Both the position numbers and the translations under genes were made by a program. Below the pieces are notes generated by a model, which saw only the letters and a program-made list of their open reading frames with translations, was not told the origin of the DNA and did no database searches. DNA of 53,852 nt from Crocinitomicaceae bacterium. GTDB lineage: Bacteria; Bacteroidota; Bacteroidia; Flavobacteriales_D; Crocinitomicaceae. Location: assembly GCA_030833845.1 (NCBI GenBank), contig JAURGK010000016.1, positions 1-53,852 on the forward strand. The letters run 5' to 3'. Below are positions 1 to 8,220 of this stretch, piece after piece (positions within the stretch are counted from its first letter, which is position 1; each line of letters opens with the position of its first letter).

Positions 1-195
1 AGCGTTGACTTCTTTTCCATTTGTCAAACGTACACGCGCTACTTTTCGCATTGCCGAATTCGGCTTTTTTGGAGTAGTCGTGTACACACGAACGCAAACA
101 CCTTTGCGTTGTGGACATGAATCAAGCGCAGCAGACTTACTTTTCTTCACTACCGCAGTTCTTCCTTTGCGAACTAATTGTTGAATAGTTGGCAT
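1..195 (-). CDS. rpsL: 30S ribosomal protein S12, 5' part of gene (cut by window edge)
   Basis: Small-subunit ribosomal protein of the decoding centre. The complement of 195-1 gives 65 codons beginning [12 protein letters not shown] and containing the family hallmarks [20 protein letters not shown] and [12 protein letters not shown]. The C-terminal part lies outside the window, to the left. The ATG at 195-193 is the standard S12 start. A good promoter and a 5' hairpin precede it. In most bacteria rpsG and fusA follow rpsL; that cannot be checked here. Identity is essentially certain from sequence similarity. Confidence 0.97.
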   Translation of the reverse strand, partial: MPTIQQLVRKGRTAVVKKSKSAALDSCPQRKGVCVRVYTTTPKKPNSAMRKVARVRLTNGKEVNA

Positions 196-227
196 AAAAT
201 ACTCTTGTTTTTTTATAATAAATAATA

Positions 228-251
228 ACCCCCAAACGCACTTTGAGGGGT
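228..251 (-). promoter_or_regulatory. Stem-loop at the extreme 5' end of the rpsL mRNA
   Basis: On the minus strand, directly after the -7 box, the sequence ACCCCTCAAA-GTGCG-TTTGGGGGT can fold into a nine-pair stem with one bulged T and a five-base loop. It would start within a few bases of the predicted transcription start and lies about 33 bases before the rpsL ATG. It could stabilise the mRNA or act as a ribosomal-protein leader element. The fold is visible; any regulatory role is inference. Confidence 0.4.
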
Positions 252-252
252 G

Positions 253-282
253 CAAAGATAACTATATATTTTTATAAACCAA
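253..282 (-). promoter_or_regulatory. Promoter of rpsL (Bacteroidota type)
   Basis: Minus strand: TTG at 282-280, then TATCTTTG at 260-253, an exact match to the TAnnTTTG consensus with a 19-base spacer. The start of transcription should lie near 246-250, giving a leader of roughly 50 bases. The box is followed by CACCCC, the same extension seen at the tRNA-Leu promoter at 27921. Confidence 0.65.
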
Positions 283-405
283 TAGCGTTTGAAAAATATT
301 CAGTATTTCTTCGAAGTTTTCTTTGAGCAAATAGAATTTGCTAACTGAGAGGATCTTCTCGACGGAGCATTTGAATAAGTAAAAAATGAACCAGATTATA
401 ACAGA

Positions 406-2319
406 TTACTCTAAAATATAGTAGGAGTGAGGATTCAAATTGGTGTTGAATTCTATATCCAATTTTGGATAATACCCATTGGATTGTTCATTTACTTTTT
501 TGATTCTGTCTTCTATATACAAATCTCGACTTAAACCAATGAGTGCATTGTATATGTCGGATTGTAGGTGCCATTTTTCAATGGTATTGATGCAGCGCAT
601 CAACTGTAGTAATTGATTTTTGTGGAGATTAGAAATATCGTATTGCTTGACTAGGGCAATACAATCAATTACTTGGGCATCAAATTGGTTTTTTGTAACC
701 TTAACAGATTCGTTGATGGACACTACAGGATTTAAATAATCATAGCCCCTTCTCGAAGTTTTGAATACAAAATTGTTCCAAAAAGCAGTATCTGTAATCA
801 CTTCTTGGCCTTGATTATAGGTAGTAATATGAGATAAATGCCGGTCAATGCACGCGTTAAGCTCGTATCCAGATTTATATGGTAAATTTCTGTAGTAATG
901 CCAGTCATAGAGTGTGAATTCGCCGTTGTTGTTTTTAAGCAAAACAAAAAACTTGAAATCCTCGTTTGTGGAATAGTAATCACTTTCATCTTGTTGTTTG
1001 TGGTTCATGAGTACCGGATAGATAAAAGCAGTTTTTTCAGGGTTCGCTATTAGCATATCCGTGGAGACGTATTGCTCGTTTTCATCCATCCAATAATGAT
1101 AAGCCTCGTTTGTGCGCTGATAGTAATTGGAATACATAAAATTTTCTTGGTTAAATAAGGCATCTAGTTGAGGATGAATATATTTATGAATTAAATCACG
1201 GTTTTCTTCCGAAGAAATCACATGCTTGAATTCAATATATCCTTGATAATCATCTGCAAGACTGGTCCATTCCTTTTCATCGTAGGTCATTAGGTTTTGC
1301 TCTAGCACAAAGCCCATGCGATAAAATTGGACAAGTGTTTGTAAGCTATCTTCATTGGTTTGATTGAAGTAGGTGTTGCCGTCTTTGTATAGGCGCCAGG
1401 AGCCATCGGATTTGGAAAAGAGCCAATCGGTACCAGCGCTATATTTTGCTTGTGTCATTAATTCTTGACTTTCGTCATCAATATAGAAGAATTCTTCCTC
1501 GTAGGTTCTAAGGATGATTTTTGATTCGTCCTCGCTAATTAAAATCCCAAGGCTTTTGTCAAAAGGTATGGCATAGGGTAGGCCTTTAAGAATTCTTTGA
1601 GCCTGTTGCCTTGCCTCTGAAAGGTAGTTTGGCTGCATGAATCTAGACTCTCGAATAGGCGCCTCTAGTTTGGCAATAAATTCCCTTCTACTTAAAATAT
1701 TTGGATTCAACAAAGCAATGGTTGAAGTTGTCCATTCCTCCAAATTGGTTTTCCCGGCAAAACCAGACCAAAATGCATAATAAACCATTTGCGGCTGCCC
1801 CTCAACGAGGTCAAGAAGCACGCCTGTCGCAATATTAAAATGGGCACTTATTGGAGAACTTGAACTAGTAGGATTACTCACAGTTACATCCATGGAAGTT
1901 TCAGTTGGGCTAATTAATACATTACTTAATTCTATGGTAATAGAAACAGGTCCAAGCTCATTTATTTGGGCAGACTCCAAACTAAAAAACGGTTCGCTAT
2001 CTTGGATCATCCCATACTGCATCCCAAGTATATTTTTTAATATAAATGATGGCGCCAAGGTCCGTACATTTTGAGCGAATAGCTTGGCGGTTTCCAAATG
2101 CGCTTTTTGCCCCATCGTGAGTTCGATTTTTTCTTTTTTGATTTCCTTTTGGGCATCAGAAAGAAACTGCTCAAATGTAGCGGAGGTTTCTTTGATCATT
2201 TCTTCGCACAAAGGTTCTGTGATTTGAACCTCTCCTTTGCTAGCAATAAGAAAATGATAAGGTGTTTGAGCAAACAAAGTGCTACAAGTAAAAATAAGGA
2301 GGGTGAAGAGCTGTTTCAT
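406..2319 (-). CDS. Secreted protein of unknown function (637 aa)
   Basis: I do not recognise this protein. The start at 2319 gives MKQLFTLLIFTCSTLFAQ, a clear signal peptide ending in the Ala-Gln cut site common in Bacteroidota; an upstream in-frame ATG at 2382 would put 21 polar residues before it and lies beyond the pdhB terminator. The mature part is acidic, rich in Tyr and Asn, has no predicted membrane segment and no sorting tail that I can see. The first 200 residues contain a helix-rich stretch (about 40-110) and then beta-rich sequence; the rest has many Tyr/Glu/Asp-rich segments. It is transcribed toward rpsL and appears to be a single-gene unit. A secreted or periplasmic location is well supported; function is open. 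Confidence 0.85.
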   Translation of the reverse strand: MKQLFTLLIFTCSTLFAQTPYHFLIASKGEVQITEPLCEEMIKETSATFEQFLSDAQKEIKKEKIELTMGQKAHLETAKLFAQNVRTLAPSFILKNILGMQYGMIQDSEPFFSLESAQINELGPVSITIELSNVLISPTETSMDVTVSNPTSSSSPISAHFNIATGVLLDLVEGQPQMVYYAFWSGFAGKTNLEEWTTSTIALLNPNILSRREFIAKLEAPIRESRFMQPNYLSEARQQAQRILKGLPYAIPFDKSLGILISEDESKIILRTYEEEFFYIDDESQELMTQAKYSAGTDWLFSKSDGSWRLYKDGNTYFNQTNEDSLQTLVQFYRMGFVLEQNLMTYDEKEWTSLADDYQGYIEFKHVISSEENRDLIHKYIHPQLDALFNQENFMYSNYYQRTNEAYHYWMDENEQYVSTDMLIANPEKTAFIYPVLMNHKQQDESDYYSTNEDFKFFVLLKNNNGEFTLYDWHYYRNLPYKSGYELNACIDRHLSHITTYNQGQEVITDTAFWNNFVFKTSRRGYDYLNPVVSINESVKVTKNQFDAQVIDCIALVKQYDISNLHKNQLLQLMRCINTIEKWHLQSDIYNALIGLSRDLYIEDRIKKVNEQSNGYYPKLDIEFNTNLNPHSYYILE

Positions 2320-2343
2320 AGAGTAAATGTAAGTATTTAACAT

Positions 2344-2374
2344 AAAAAAAAGGAACCCTCTGTGAATTCCTTTT
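2344..2374 (-). terminator. Rho-independent terminator after pdhB
   Basis: On the minus strand AAAAGGAA (2374-2367), an 11-base loop, TTCCTTTT (2355-2348), then a T-run to 2344. It sits 30 bases after the pdhB stop and just upstream of the start of the secreted-protein gene at 2319, so it separates the two units. Confidence 0.6.
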
Positions 2375-2403
2375 CTATGCATTTGCTTGGTCTTGCACCA
2401 AAC

Positions 2404-3384
2404 TTATGATCTGTAAAGCGTAGCTTTAACTGCTTTAACAATGCGCTCCACATTTGGTAGTGCTTCGTCAATGAGTGTCGGGGAGAATGCAAATGGTGTA
2501 TCGGTTTGTGTAACGCGCTGCACCGGAGCATCAAGGTAATCAAATGCAAAACGCTGCAAATGATACGCAATCTCAGAGGAGATACTTGCCAATGGCCACG
2601 ATTCTTCAACAACAACACAACGGTTGGTTTTTTTGATCGATTCGACAATGCACCCGTAATCAATAGGACGGATGGTGCGTAAATCGATGATCTCAACGCT
2701 GATATTTTCCTTAGCCAAAACTTCTGCTGCCTCTTGGGCAACCTTAATGATCTTACCGAAGGTTACTAAGGTAATGTCTGTTCCTTTTCTTTTGACATCG
2801 GCAACACCAATTGGAATGATGTATTCTCCTTCTGGAACTTCGCCTTTGTCTCCGTACATTTTTTCTGACTCTAAGAATACCACAGGGTCATTGTCGCGGA
2901 TGGCAGCTTTTAATAGGCCTTTTGCATCAGCTGGGTTGGAAGGCGTAATGACTTTCAATCCGGGAACATGGGCGTAAAAAGCTTCAAAACTTTGAGAGTG
3001 GGTTGCTGCCAATTGGCCAGCTTGCCCATTGCCACCGCGAAAAACAATAGGACAACCATATTGCCCACCTGACATTTGGAGCATTTTTGCAGCCGAGTTG
3101 ATGATTTGGTCAGCTGCTAAAATGGCAAAATTCCAAGTCATGAACTCTACAATTGGGCGCAAACCATTCATTGCCGCCCCAACTGCAATACCTGAAAAAC
3201 CCAATTCGGCAATGGGTGTATCAATAATGCGCTTTGGCCCAAACTCATCAAGCATACCTTGAGATACTTTATAGGCACCATTGTATTCTGCTACTTCTTC
3301 TCCGAGTAAAAACACGTTTTCGTCACGACGCATTTCTTCGGACATGGCTTCTCTTAAGGCTTCTCTGAACTGTAGGGTTTTCAT
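2404..3384 (-). CDS. pdhB: Pyruvate dehydrogenase E1 component, beta subunit
   Basis: Beta subunit of the thiamine-diphosphate E1 enzyme that decarboxylates pyruvate and passes the acetyl group to the lipoyl E2. At 326 residues it has the usual length of a separate E1-beta. Visible signatures are LLGEEVAEYNGAYKVSQGM near residue 26, the pyrimidine-binding domain with RGGNGQAGQLAATHSQSFEAF near 116-136, and the C-terminal transketolase domain with VVEESWPLASISSEIA near 260. The alpha subunit and E2/E3 are not in the window. It lies downstream of clpX with a 53-base gap that holds its own likely promoter. A 2-oxoisovalerate E1-beta is a less likely alternative. Confidence 0.93.
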   Translation of the reverse strand: MKTLQFREALREAMSEEMRRDENVFLLGEEVAEYNGAYKVSQGMLDEFGPKRIIDTPIAELGFSGIAVGAAMNGLRPIVEFMTWNFAILAADQIINSAAKMLQMSGGQYGCPIVFRGGNGQAGQLAATHSQSFEAFYAHVPGLKVITPSNPADAKGLLKAAIRDNDPVVFLESEKMYGDKGEVPEGEYIIPIGVADVKRKGTDITLVTFGKIIKVAQEAAEVLAKENISVEIIDLRTIRPIDYGCIVESIKKTNRCVVVEESWPLASISSEIAYHLQRFAFDYLDAPVQRVTQTDTPFAFSPTLIDEALPNVERIVKAVKATLYRS

Positions 3385-3404
3385 AGTGTCATTTTTACAA
3401 TTTG

Positions 3405-3412
3405 CAAAATTA
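3405..3412 (-). promoter_or_regulatory. Probable -7 box of pdhB
   Basis: TAATTTTG on the minus strand matches TAnnTTTG and lies 20 bases before the pdhB ATG, in the clpX-pdhB gap. No convincing -33 TTG is seen at the right distance, so the call is moderate. Confidence 0.4.
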
Positions 3413-3437
3413 CAAATAAGTCAGAATATAAAAATGC

Positions 3438-4667
3438 TTAGGCCACTTTAAGTGTGGCAATTTTTGATTTTCCGAATTGTTGTGTTGCATAACTGAGATC
3501 AATATGCAGCATTTTGACTTTGCCACTTGGTAATTCATACATTGCATCGGTCAGTATTGCTTCACAAATTGATCTTAATCCGCGAGCACCCAATCCAAAT
3601 TCCATCGCTTTGTTGACGATAAAATCTAAGACATCTTGATCAATTTCAAGCTTTACACTATCCATTTCAAATAATTTGGTGTATTGCTTAATCAATGCGT
3701 TTTTAGGCTCTGTTAAAATACGTTTAAGATCAGCTTCTTTGAGAGGTTCAAGGTAGGTGAGCACTGGAAAACGACCGATGAGCTCTGGAATGAGCCCAAA
3801 GGATTTGATATCCGAAGGGGAAATATATTTTAATAGGGCATCTTGCTCAATGGTCTGTTCATCTTCGGTTGAAAAACCAATTGTCTGGCGATTGACGCGA
3901 TTGGCAATCAATTTTTCTATCCCATCAAATGCCCCGCCACAAATGAAAAGTATGTTTTTTGTGTCGATGGAAATCATTTTTTGCTCGGGGTGTTTGCGTC
4001 CTCCTTGGGGTGGAACATTCACCGTTGCTCCTTCTAGCAATTTGAGTAAGGCTTGCTGCACTCCCTCGCCTGATACGTCTCTTGTAATGCTGGGGTTGTC
4101 ATTTTTACGAGCAATTTTATCTACCTCGTCAATGAAGACAATTCCCATTTGGGCATTTTCCACATTGTAATCTGCAGCTTGTAGCAATCGCGAGAGAATA
4201 CTCTCGACGTCTTCACCCACATAGCCTGCTTCTGTCAAAACAGTAGCATCGGCAATGCAAAAAGGTACATTTAGCAACTTGGCAATAGATTTGGCCAATA
4301 AGGTTTTCCCTGTACCTGTTCGCCCAACAAGTATGACATTAGATTTTTCAATCTCAACTTCATTAGTAGTATCTTGTTTCAGGCGTTTAAAGTGGTTATA
4401 AACTGCTACTGATAGTACCTTCTTGGCGTCTTGTTGCCCAATCACATACTGATCAAGGTGTGCTTTGATTTCTTGTGGTTTCAGTAAATTCAGCCCACTG
4501 ATACCGCTTGGTGATGTGGTGCTCGTAGAAGAAAGTTCTTCTTGCACAATCTTGCTTGCTTGGCTTGCACAAGAATCACAAATATGACCATTGATTCCGG
4601 CAATTAGCATATTTACTCCAGAGCGTGGAGAGCCACAAAATGAACAAGTAGTTTCTTTTTTTGCCAT
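3438..4667 (-). CDS. clpX: ATP-dependent Clp protease, ATP-binding subunit ClpX
   Basis: AAA+ unfoldase that feeds substrates into ClpP. The 409-residue protein has the N-terminal C4 zinc-binding domain (Cys8, Cys11, Cys30, Cys33), Walker A GRTGTGKT at 115-122, the pore loop GYVGED, Walker [11 protein letters not shown], the RKH pore loop in [12 protein letters not shown], and the C-terminal sensor-2 region [10 protein letters not shown]. All key residues are intact. It starts 3 bases after clpP, so the two are almost certainly co-transcribed, the usual clpP-clpX order. Confidence 0.97.
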   Translation of the reverse strand: MAKKETTCSFCGSPRSGVNMLIAGINGHICDSCASQASKIVQEELSSTSTTSPSGISGLNLLKPQEIKAHLDQYVIGQQDAKKVLSVAVYNHFKRLKQDTTNEVEIEKSNVILVGRTGTGKTLLAKSIAKLLNVPFCIADATVLTEAGYVGEDVESILSRLLQAADYNVENAQMGIVFIDEVDKIARKNDNPSITRDVSGEGVQQALLKLLEGATVNVPPQGGRKHPEQKMISIDTKNILFICGGAFDGIEKLIANRVNRQTIGFSTEDEQTIEQDALLKYISPSDIKSFGLIPELIGRFPVLTYLEPLKEADLKRILTEPKNALIKQYTKLFEMDSVKLEIDQDVLDFIVNKAMEFGLGARGLRSICEAILTDAMYELPSGKVKMLHIDLSYATQQFGKSKIATLKVA

Positions 4668-4670
4668 TTT

Positions 4671-5336
4671 TTATTTTGGATTTCGCAGTAAGACTTCATC
4701 GACCATTCCATAGGATTTGGCTTCTTCGGAGGTCATCCAATAGTCGCGGTCAGAATCGGCCCATACTTTTTCGTAATCTTGTTTGCTATGAGTGGCAATG
4801 ATATCATAAAGCTCCTTTTTAAGCTTTTGAATTTCTCTTGCTGTAATTTCAATATCTGAAGCTTGCCCTTGTGCGCCCCCTAGCGGTTGATGAATCATTA
4901 CACGTGAATGCTTAAGTGCGCTGCGTTTGCCGTCGGCACCTGCACAAAGTAATACGGCACCCATCGAAGCTGCCATGCCCGTACATATCGTAGCAACATC
5001 TGGGCGAATGTATTGCATGGTGTCATAAATTCCCAAGCCAGCATACACAGACCCACCTGGCGAATTGAGGTAAATTTGAATGTCTTTTTTGGCATCAACA
5101 GATTCCAAAAACAGTAATTGTGCATTGATGATATTGGCAACTTGATCATTGATTCCTGTGCCTAAAAAAATAATTCTATCCATCATGAGGCGAGAAAACA
5201 CATCCATTTGGGTCATGTTCAGGGGCCTTTCTTCAATGATATATGGGGTCAGTGATGATTCAATGTAATGATCTACAAACATGCTGCTGATGCCCATGTG
5301 TTTAGTTGCGTATTTACGAAATTCGTTGCTATCCAT
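4671..5336 (-). CDS. clpP: ATP-dependent Clp protease, proteolytic subunit ClpP
   Basis: Serine peptidase that forms the double-heptamer chamber used with ClpX. Of 221 residues, the catalytic triad is Ser124 (GMAASMGA), His149 (RVMIHQP) and Asp198 (SDRDYW). The region 60-110 has the conserved FLGTGINDQVAN and YLNSPGGSVYAGLGIYDTMQYI. The first 30 residues form a slightly longer N-terminus than in E. coli ClpP and would include the processed propeptide. It is first in the clpP-clpX unit. Confidence 0.96.
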   Translation of the reverse strand: MDSNEFRKYATKHMGISSMFVDHYIESSLTPYIIEERPLNMTQMDVFSRLMMDRIIFLGTGINDQVANIINAQLLFLESVDAKKDIQIYLNSPGGSVYAGLGIYDTMQYIRPDVATICTGMAASMGAVLLCAGADGKRSALKHSRVMIHQPLGGAQGQASDIEITAREIQKLKKELYDIIATHSKQDYEKVWADSDRDYWMTSEEAKSYGMVDEVLLRNPK

Positions 5337-5355
5337 TTTAATTGTGTTTGAGTCT

Positions 5356-5363
5356 CAAAATTA
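5356..5363 (-). promoter_or_regulatory. Probable -7 box of clpP
   Basis: TAATTTTG on the minus strand, 19 bases before the clpP ATG. It fits TAnnTTTG; a clear -33 element is not visible. Confidence 0.4.
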
Positions 5364-5400
5364 ACGATAAAGGTTGGGTTTAGTGCCTTAAGTAAAGCAA

Positions 5401-5430
5401 AAAAAAATCCTGGTAAGCCAGGATTTTTTT
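5401..5430 (-). terminator. Symmetric terminator after the OmpA/TPR lipoprotein gene
   Basis: AAAAAAATCCTGG (5401-5413), loop TAAG, CCAGGATTTTTTT (5418-5430). The arms pair over 13 bases and give a T-run on either strand, so it can stop transcription in both directions. Only the minus-strand gene at 5448 needs it here. Confidence 0.8.
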
Positions 5431-5447
5431 AAATAATTATTGAATGT

Positions 5448-7142
5448 TTATTTCACTAAGTCGATAAACGAAGTTTCGTTCATGATTTTGATGAATTCAC
5501 GGTCCATACTTGCTTTTTGTTTGAGAGCAGGGTTTTTGGCAATAGCTGTTTTAAGCTTGGCTACAACCGCATCTGCATTCGAACCCATGCGCGCTTCAAT
5601 GATCGCCTTCAAATAGGCCAATTCTGCTGTTTCAGTAAGGGTTGCACTTGCCTTTTTGGCAGCATCGAGTTTGTTGCTTAATATAAGTGCTAACACTTTG
5701 TTGTAGCTGTCTTGGTTGATATTTTTTTCTGCAGCGCTATAGTTCCCTTCCATGATATCAATGATGCCTTGGTTGTAGTTGTAAGCACTTGTCTTGGCTG
5801 AAGAAAGTAATTTTTTAGCGCCTTGGCGATTACCCTCCAAAATAAGGCTCGCAGCTAAATTATTGTTCGTAACTGGAATAGCTTTAATTTCGTTTGCTTT
5901 TTTGAAAGAAGCTGCGGCATCTTTGGTGTTTCCTAGTTCAAACAAAGTAGCACCTAGATTGGTATGTGTGCGGTGGTCTGTGGCAAAGTTTTTAGCTGCA
6001 ATTTGGTAGATACGAGCCTTTTCATTGGCATCGGTGGTTAATTTAGCAGCGGTGAACAACAATTCTTCAACGTTTAAAGAATTAGGATTTTTGACAGATG
6101 CTGCTCTTAGCTCTTCATCCGTAAGACCAAATTCAGTGTAGCTCACAACAATCACAGCACGACGAATCATTGGAAATACATCACGCTCTAGTTCCGTGTA
6201 TGCTTTTCCGAGATTGATCATGTCTTTTTCACGTTGCTCAGGATCTTTGGTCATTTCTAAGATGCGGATAAAGAGGTTTTTATCTGCCTCAGGAATTGAA
6301 TTGGTTGCAGCTAGTTGGCTTTTGAATCCATCAAAGTCTTCTCCAAACTTTGCCAATTTGTAGGCGCTAGTATCGGCATAGGCAGTCAGCTTGGCTTTTT
6401 TCATCAAATCTGTAATGGCTTTGCGTGCAGCAACGGTACGATCAGATGATAGATCATCGTTTTTGGCTACTTCTCCATCAGGCGACGCATAGCCATTGAT
6501 TTGAATGCCATTGATTTTTATTTTTGGATTACTTTGAGCGGCTTCGATCCATGCAATAAGTGCGGTAACGTCAGCGTCTTTGGTTTCATTGGAACGTACC
6601 TCCGATTTGCCTTTTTCAAAATTGATGGTAGCTGTTGTCGTTTTCTCAAATTGGCGTACCAAGGCATCTTGTTCGGTTAAAACTTTAAATGTTTTATCCA
6701 CAAGGTATGGGGTAATGACGGTTGCATCTGCAATTTTTGTTTCAGGAAGTGCTCCTTTTTCTTTGGTTTGCTTGTAGAGTTTGCCTGTGATGGTCAAATC
6801 TGCAGCCTCCATAGAAGATTGATAAGCTAAGGTTTGCTCAAATGTAGCTGTGCCTCCGGTCTTGAAATCTATTGAAGTTCCGTTTCCGGTAACTTTAGAT
6901 CCATTCACATACCAAGTACCTACTGGAGTTGTACCCAACATAGGCGTTATCTCGGCTTTGGCTTTTTTCTGAATACCTTTTTCGGGTACATTTACTGTAA
7001 TGCTTACTTTCACTGAATCACCATGCATTTCCAATGGATTGGGATTAACAGTATAGGTGATGTCCTTAACTAGATCACATGAGGCAGCTAAAAAAGCGGC
7101 TGTTCCTATGGTTAATAATTTATTGAAGCGATTCAATTTCAT
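5448..7142 (-). CDS. Outer-membrane lipoprotein with OmpA-like domain and TPR repeats
   Basis: The start at 7142 gives MKLNRFNKLLTIGTAAFLAASC, a lipoprotein signal with lipobox AAS|C at Cys22; an ATG 12 codons upstream would overlap the promoter. Residues about 35-150 look like a beta-rich domain. Residues about 175-270 resemble an OmpA/MotB peptidoglycan-binding fold (INFEKGKSEVR, then INGYASPDGE, then LSSDRTVAARKAI). Residues about 365-520 contain degenerate tetratricopeptide repeats (NLGATLFELGNTKDAAASF, NYNQGIIDIMEGNYSAAEK). It likely tethers the outer membrane to the wall or acts as a scaffold. Length 564 residues. It stands alone with its own promoter and terminator. Domain calls are by eye. 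Confidence 0.85.
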   Translation of the reverse strand: MKLNRFNKLLTIGTAAFLAASCDLVKDITYTVNPNPLEMHGDSVKVSITVNVPEKGIQKKAKAEITPMLGTTPVGTWYVNGSKVTGNGTSIDFKTGGTATFEQTLAYQSSMEAADLTITGKLYKQTKEKGALPETKIADATVITPYLVDKTFKVLTEQDALVRQFEKTTTATINFEKGKSEVRSNETKDADVTALIAWIEAAQSNPKIKINGIQINGYASPDGEVAKNDDLSSDRTVAARKAITDLMKKAKLTAYADTSAYKLAKFGEDFDGFKSQLAATNSIPEADKNLFIRILEMTKDPEQREKDMINLGKAYTELERDVFPMIRRAVIVVSYTEFGLTDEELRAASVKNPNSLNVEELLFTAAKLTTDANEKARIYQIAAKNFATDHRTHTNLGATLFELGNTKDAAASFKKANEIKAIPVTNNNLAASLILEGNRQGAKKLLSSAKTSAYNYNQGIIDIMEGNYSAAEKNINQDSYNKVLALILSNKLDAAKKASATLTETAELAYLKAIIEARMGSNADAVVAKLKTAIAKNPALKQKASMDREFIKIMNETSFIDLVK

Positions 7143-7165
7143 GGTATACAATTTATTATTCCTTG

Positions 7166-7173
7166 CAAAACTA
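7166..7173 (-). promoter_or_regulatory. Probable -7 box of the OmpA/TPR lipoprotein gene
   Basis: TAGTTTTG on the minus strand, followed by CAAGG and then 23 bases to the ATG at 7142. It fits TAnnTTTG. No -33 TTG at 17-23 bases is seen. Confidence 0.4.
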
Positions 7174-7222
7174 AGCAATTAATTTAACATCTTAAAGTTT
7201 CAAGAAAGTAAGTGTTTATTCC

Positions 7223-7654
7223 TTAAAAGTTGAAAGAGTCTAGGTGTAATGTTTTGAGTGGTTCAAGTACAAATGGTCTCTCTTGATAGCGTGGGTGAGG
7301 AATTTGAAGTTCTGGTAAGTTGATACAAAGAGACTCATAAAAGATGATGTCAAGATCTATAGTCCTATCTTGGTAGTGATCCTTGTTTTTAATCCTACCT
7401 AGTTCTTTTTCAATTTGCTGGAGTTTACCTAATAGCACCAAAGGCGGGAGGTCGGTTTGAAGCAACAAGCACCCATTTATAAAATCATTTTCAGAGTCAA
7501 AACCCATGGCCTTACTCTTGTAATAAGGAGAAATTTGTGTTACTGAACCGCAATTTATATTGATAAGTTCTATGGCAAGTTCAATATTCTTCTCTTTGTC
7601 TCCAAGATTTGACCCAAAGGCAAGTACCACTCGATTACGATTCTTTAGTTCCAT
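7223..7654 (-). CDS. folK: 6-hydroxymethyl-7,8-dihydropterin pyrophosphokinase
   Basis: Transfers pyrophosphate from ATP to hydroxymethyldihydropterin in folate synthesis. The 143-residue protein has LAFGSNLGDKEKNI near 12-25, the metal-binding DRTIDLDIIFY near 96-106, and PHPRYQERPFVLEPL near 119-133. It is about 15 residues shorter at the C-terminus than E. coli FolK but keeps all active-site motifs. Its start overlaps the end of gldD by 10 bases, so it is the last gene of the topA-ssb-gldE-gldD-folK run. The next folate enzyme, folB, is at 36079, far away. Confidence 0.94.
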   Translation of the reverse strand: MELKNRNRVVLAFGSNLGDKEKNIELAIELININCGSVTQISPYYKSKAMGFDSENDFINGCLLLQTDLPPLVLLGKLQQIEKELGRIKNKDHYQDRTIDLDIIFYESLCINLPELQIPHPRYQERPFVLEPLKTLHLDSFNF

Positions 7655-8220
7655 TTAAAGCTATTTACTAGCACTTTTAAATCTTTTTTGAGGTACTGCA
7701 ATGCTGGGCGAAGAGAATCGTAATTGGGCCTACAGTTCAAAAGAACCTCACCGCGCATGAAATGTGTTAGGGAGTCTGTGAGGTAAAACTGATAATTAGT
7801 TGCTACATTTCCCTTTAATTCGAAGAAAGTGCCAAATACTCTTTTTTGCGGCCGGATAATTTGTTCAAAATCGATTTTATCAGCCATAATTTTATGTTCG
7901 TCTACCTTGTCATTTGCAAAGTTGATGATTTGTGGAAGCGAGTCGGCGGCTGGTATACGAATGTAATAAAGAAACAAGGTGCCATTCAAAGGACCAAGGT
8001 CAATTTCTTGAACGCTGTAGTTGTTCTTGGCTTGTTCAAAATTTTTAGGTGTGAATAAATCAGGCAACTCAAAAGAAAAATCTTGCGGACTGCGATACAT
8101 GTGATAAGTATGTTCTGGAAATTCAGTCCGGAGGTAAGTACTTGGTTTAGGAACTGCATTACCTTCAGAGCAAGACCAAAGCAAGGCGATGCTGGTAAAA
8201 ATGAAGAGTGCCTTAATCAT
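7645..8220 (-). CDS. gldD: Gliding motility lipoprotein GldD
   Basis: GldD is a lipoprotein needed for gliding motility in Flavobacterium. This 191-residue protein has a lipoprotein signal with lipobox LWS|C at Cys17, then the family's opening PKPSTYLRTEFPEHTY, and a conserved core. Identity is supported by gene order: the family sits directly after gldE. It overlaps gldE by 8 bases and folK by 10, which suggests coupled translation. GldD is also present in non-gliding Bacteroidota, so its presence does not prove motility. Confidence 0.88.
   Translation of the reverse strand: MIKALFIFTSIALLWSCSEGNAVPKPSTYLRTEFPEHTYHMYRSPQDFSFELPDLFTPKNFEQAKNNYSVQEIDLGPLNGTLFLYYIRIPAADSLPQIINFANDKVDEHKIMADKIDFEQIIRPQKRVFGTFFELKGNVATNYQFYLTDSLTHFMRGEVLLNCRPNYDSLRPALQYLKKDLKVLVNSFKWN

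Noticed and set aside
326..342. AGCAAAT-AGA-ATTTGCT hairpin downstream of the secreted-protein gene
   Set aside because: A seven-base stem without a following T-run on the minus strand; too weak to call a terminator.
2337..2741. 134-residue open frame on the minus strand at the end of pdhB
   Set aside because: It lies in another frame inside pdhB, is rich in Leu/Ser/His without a domain, and overlaps the pdhB terminator.
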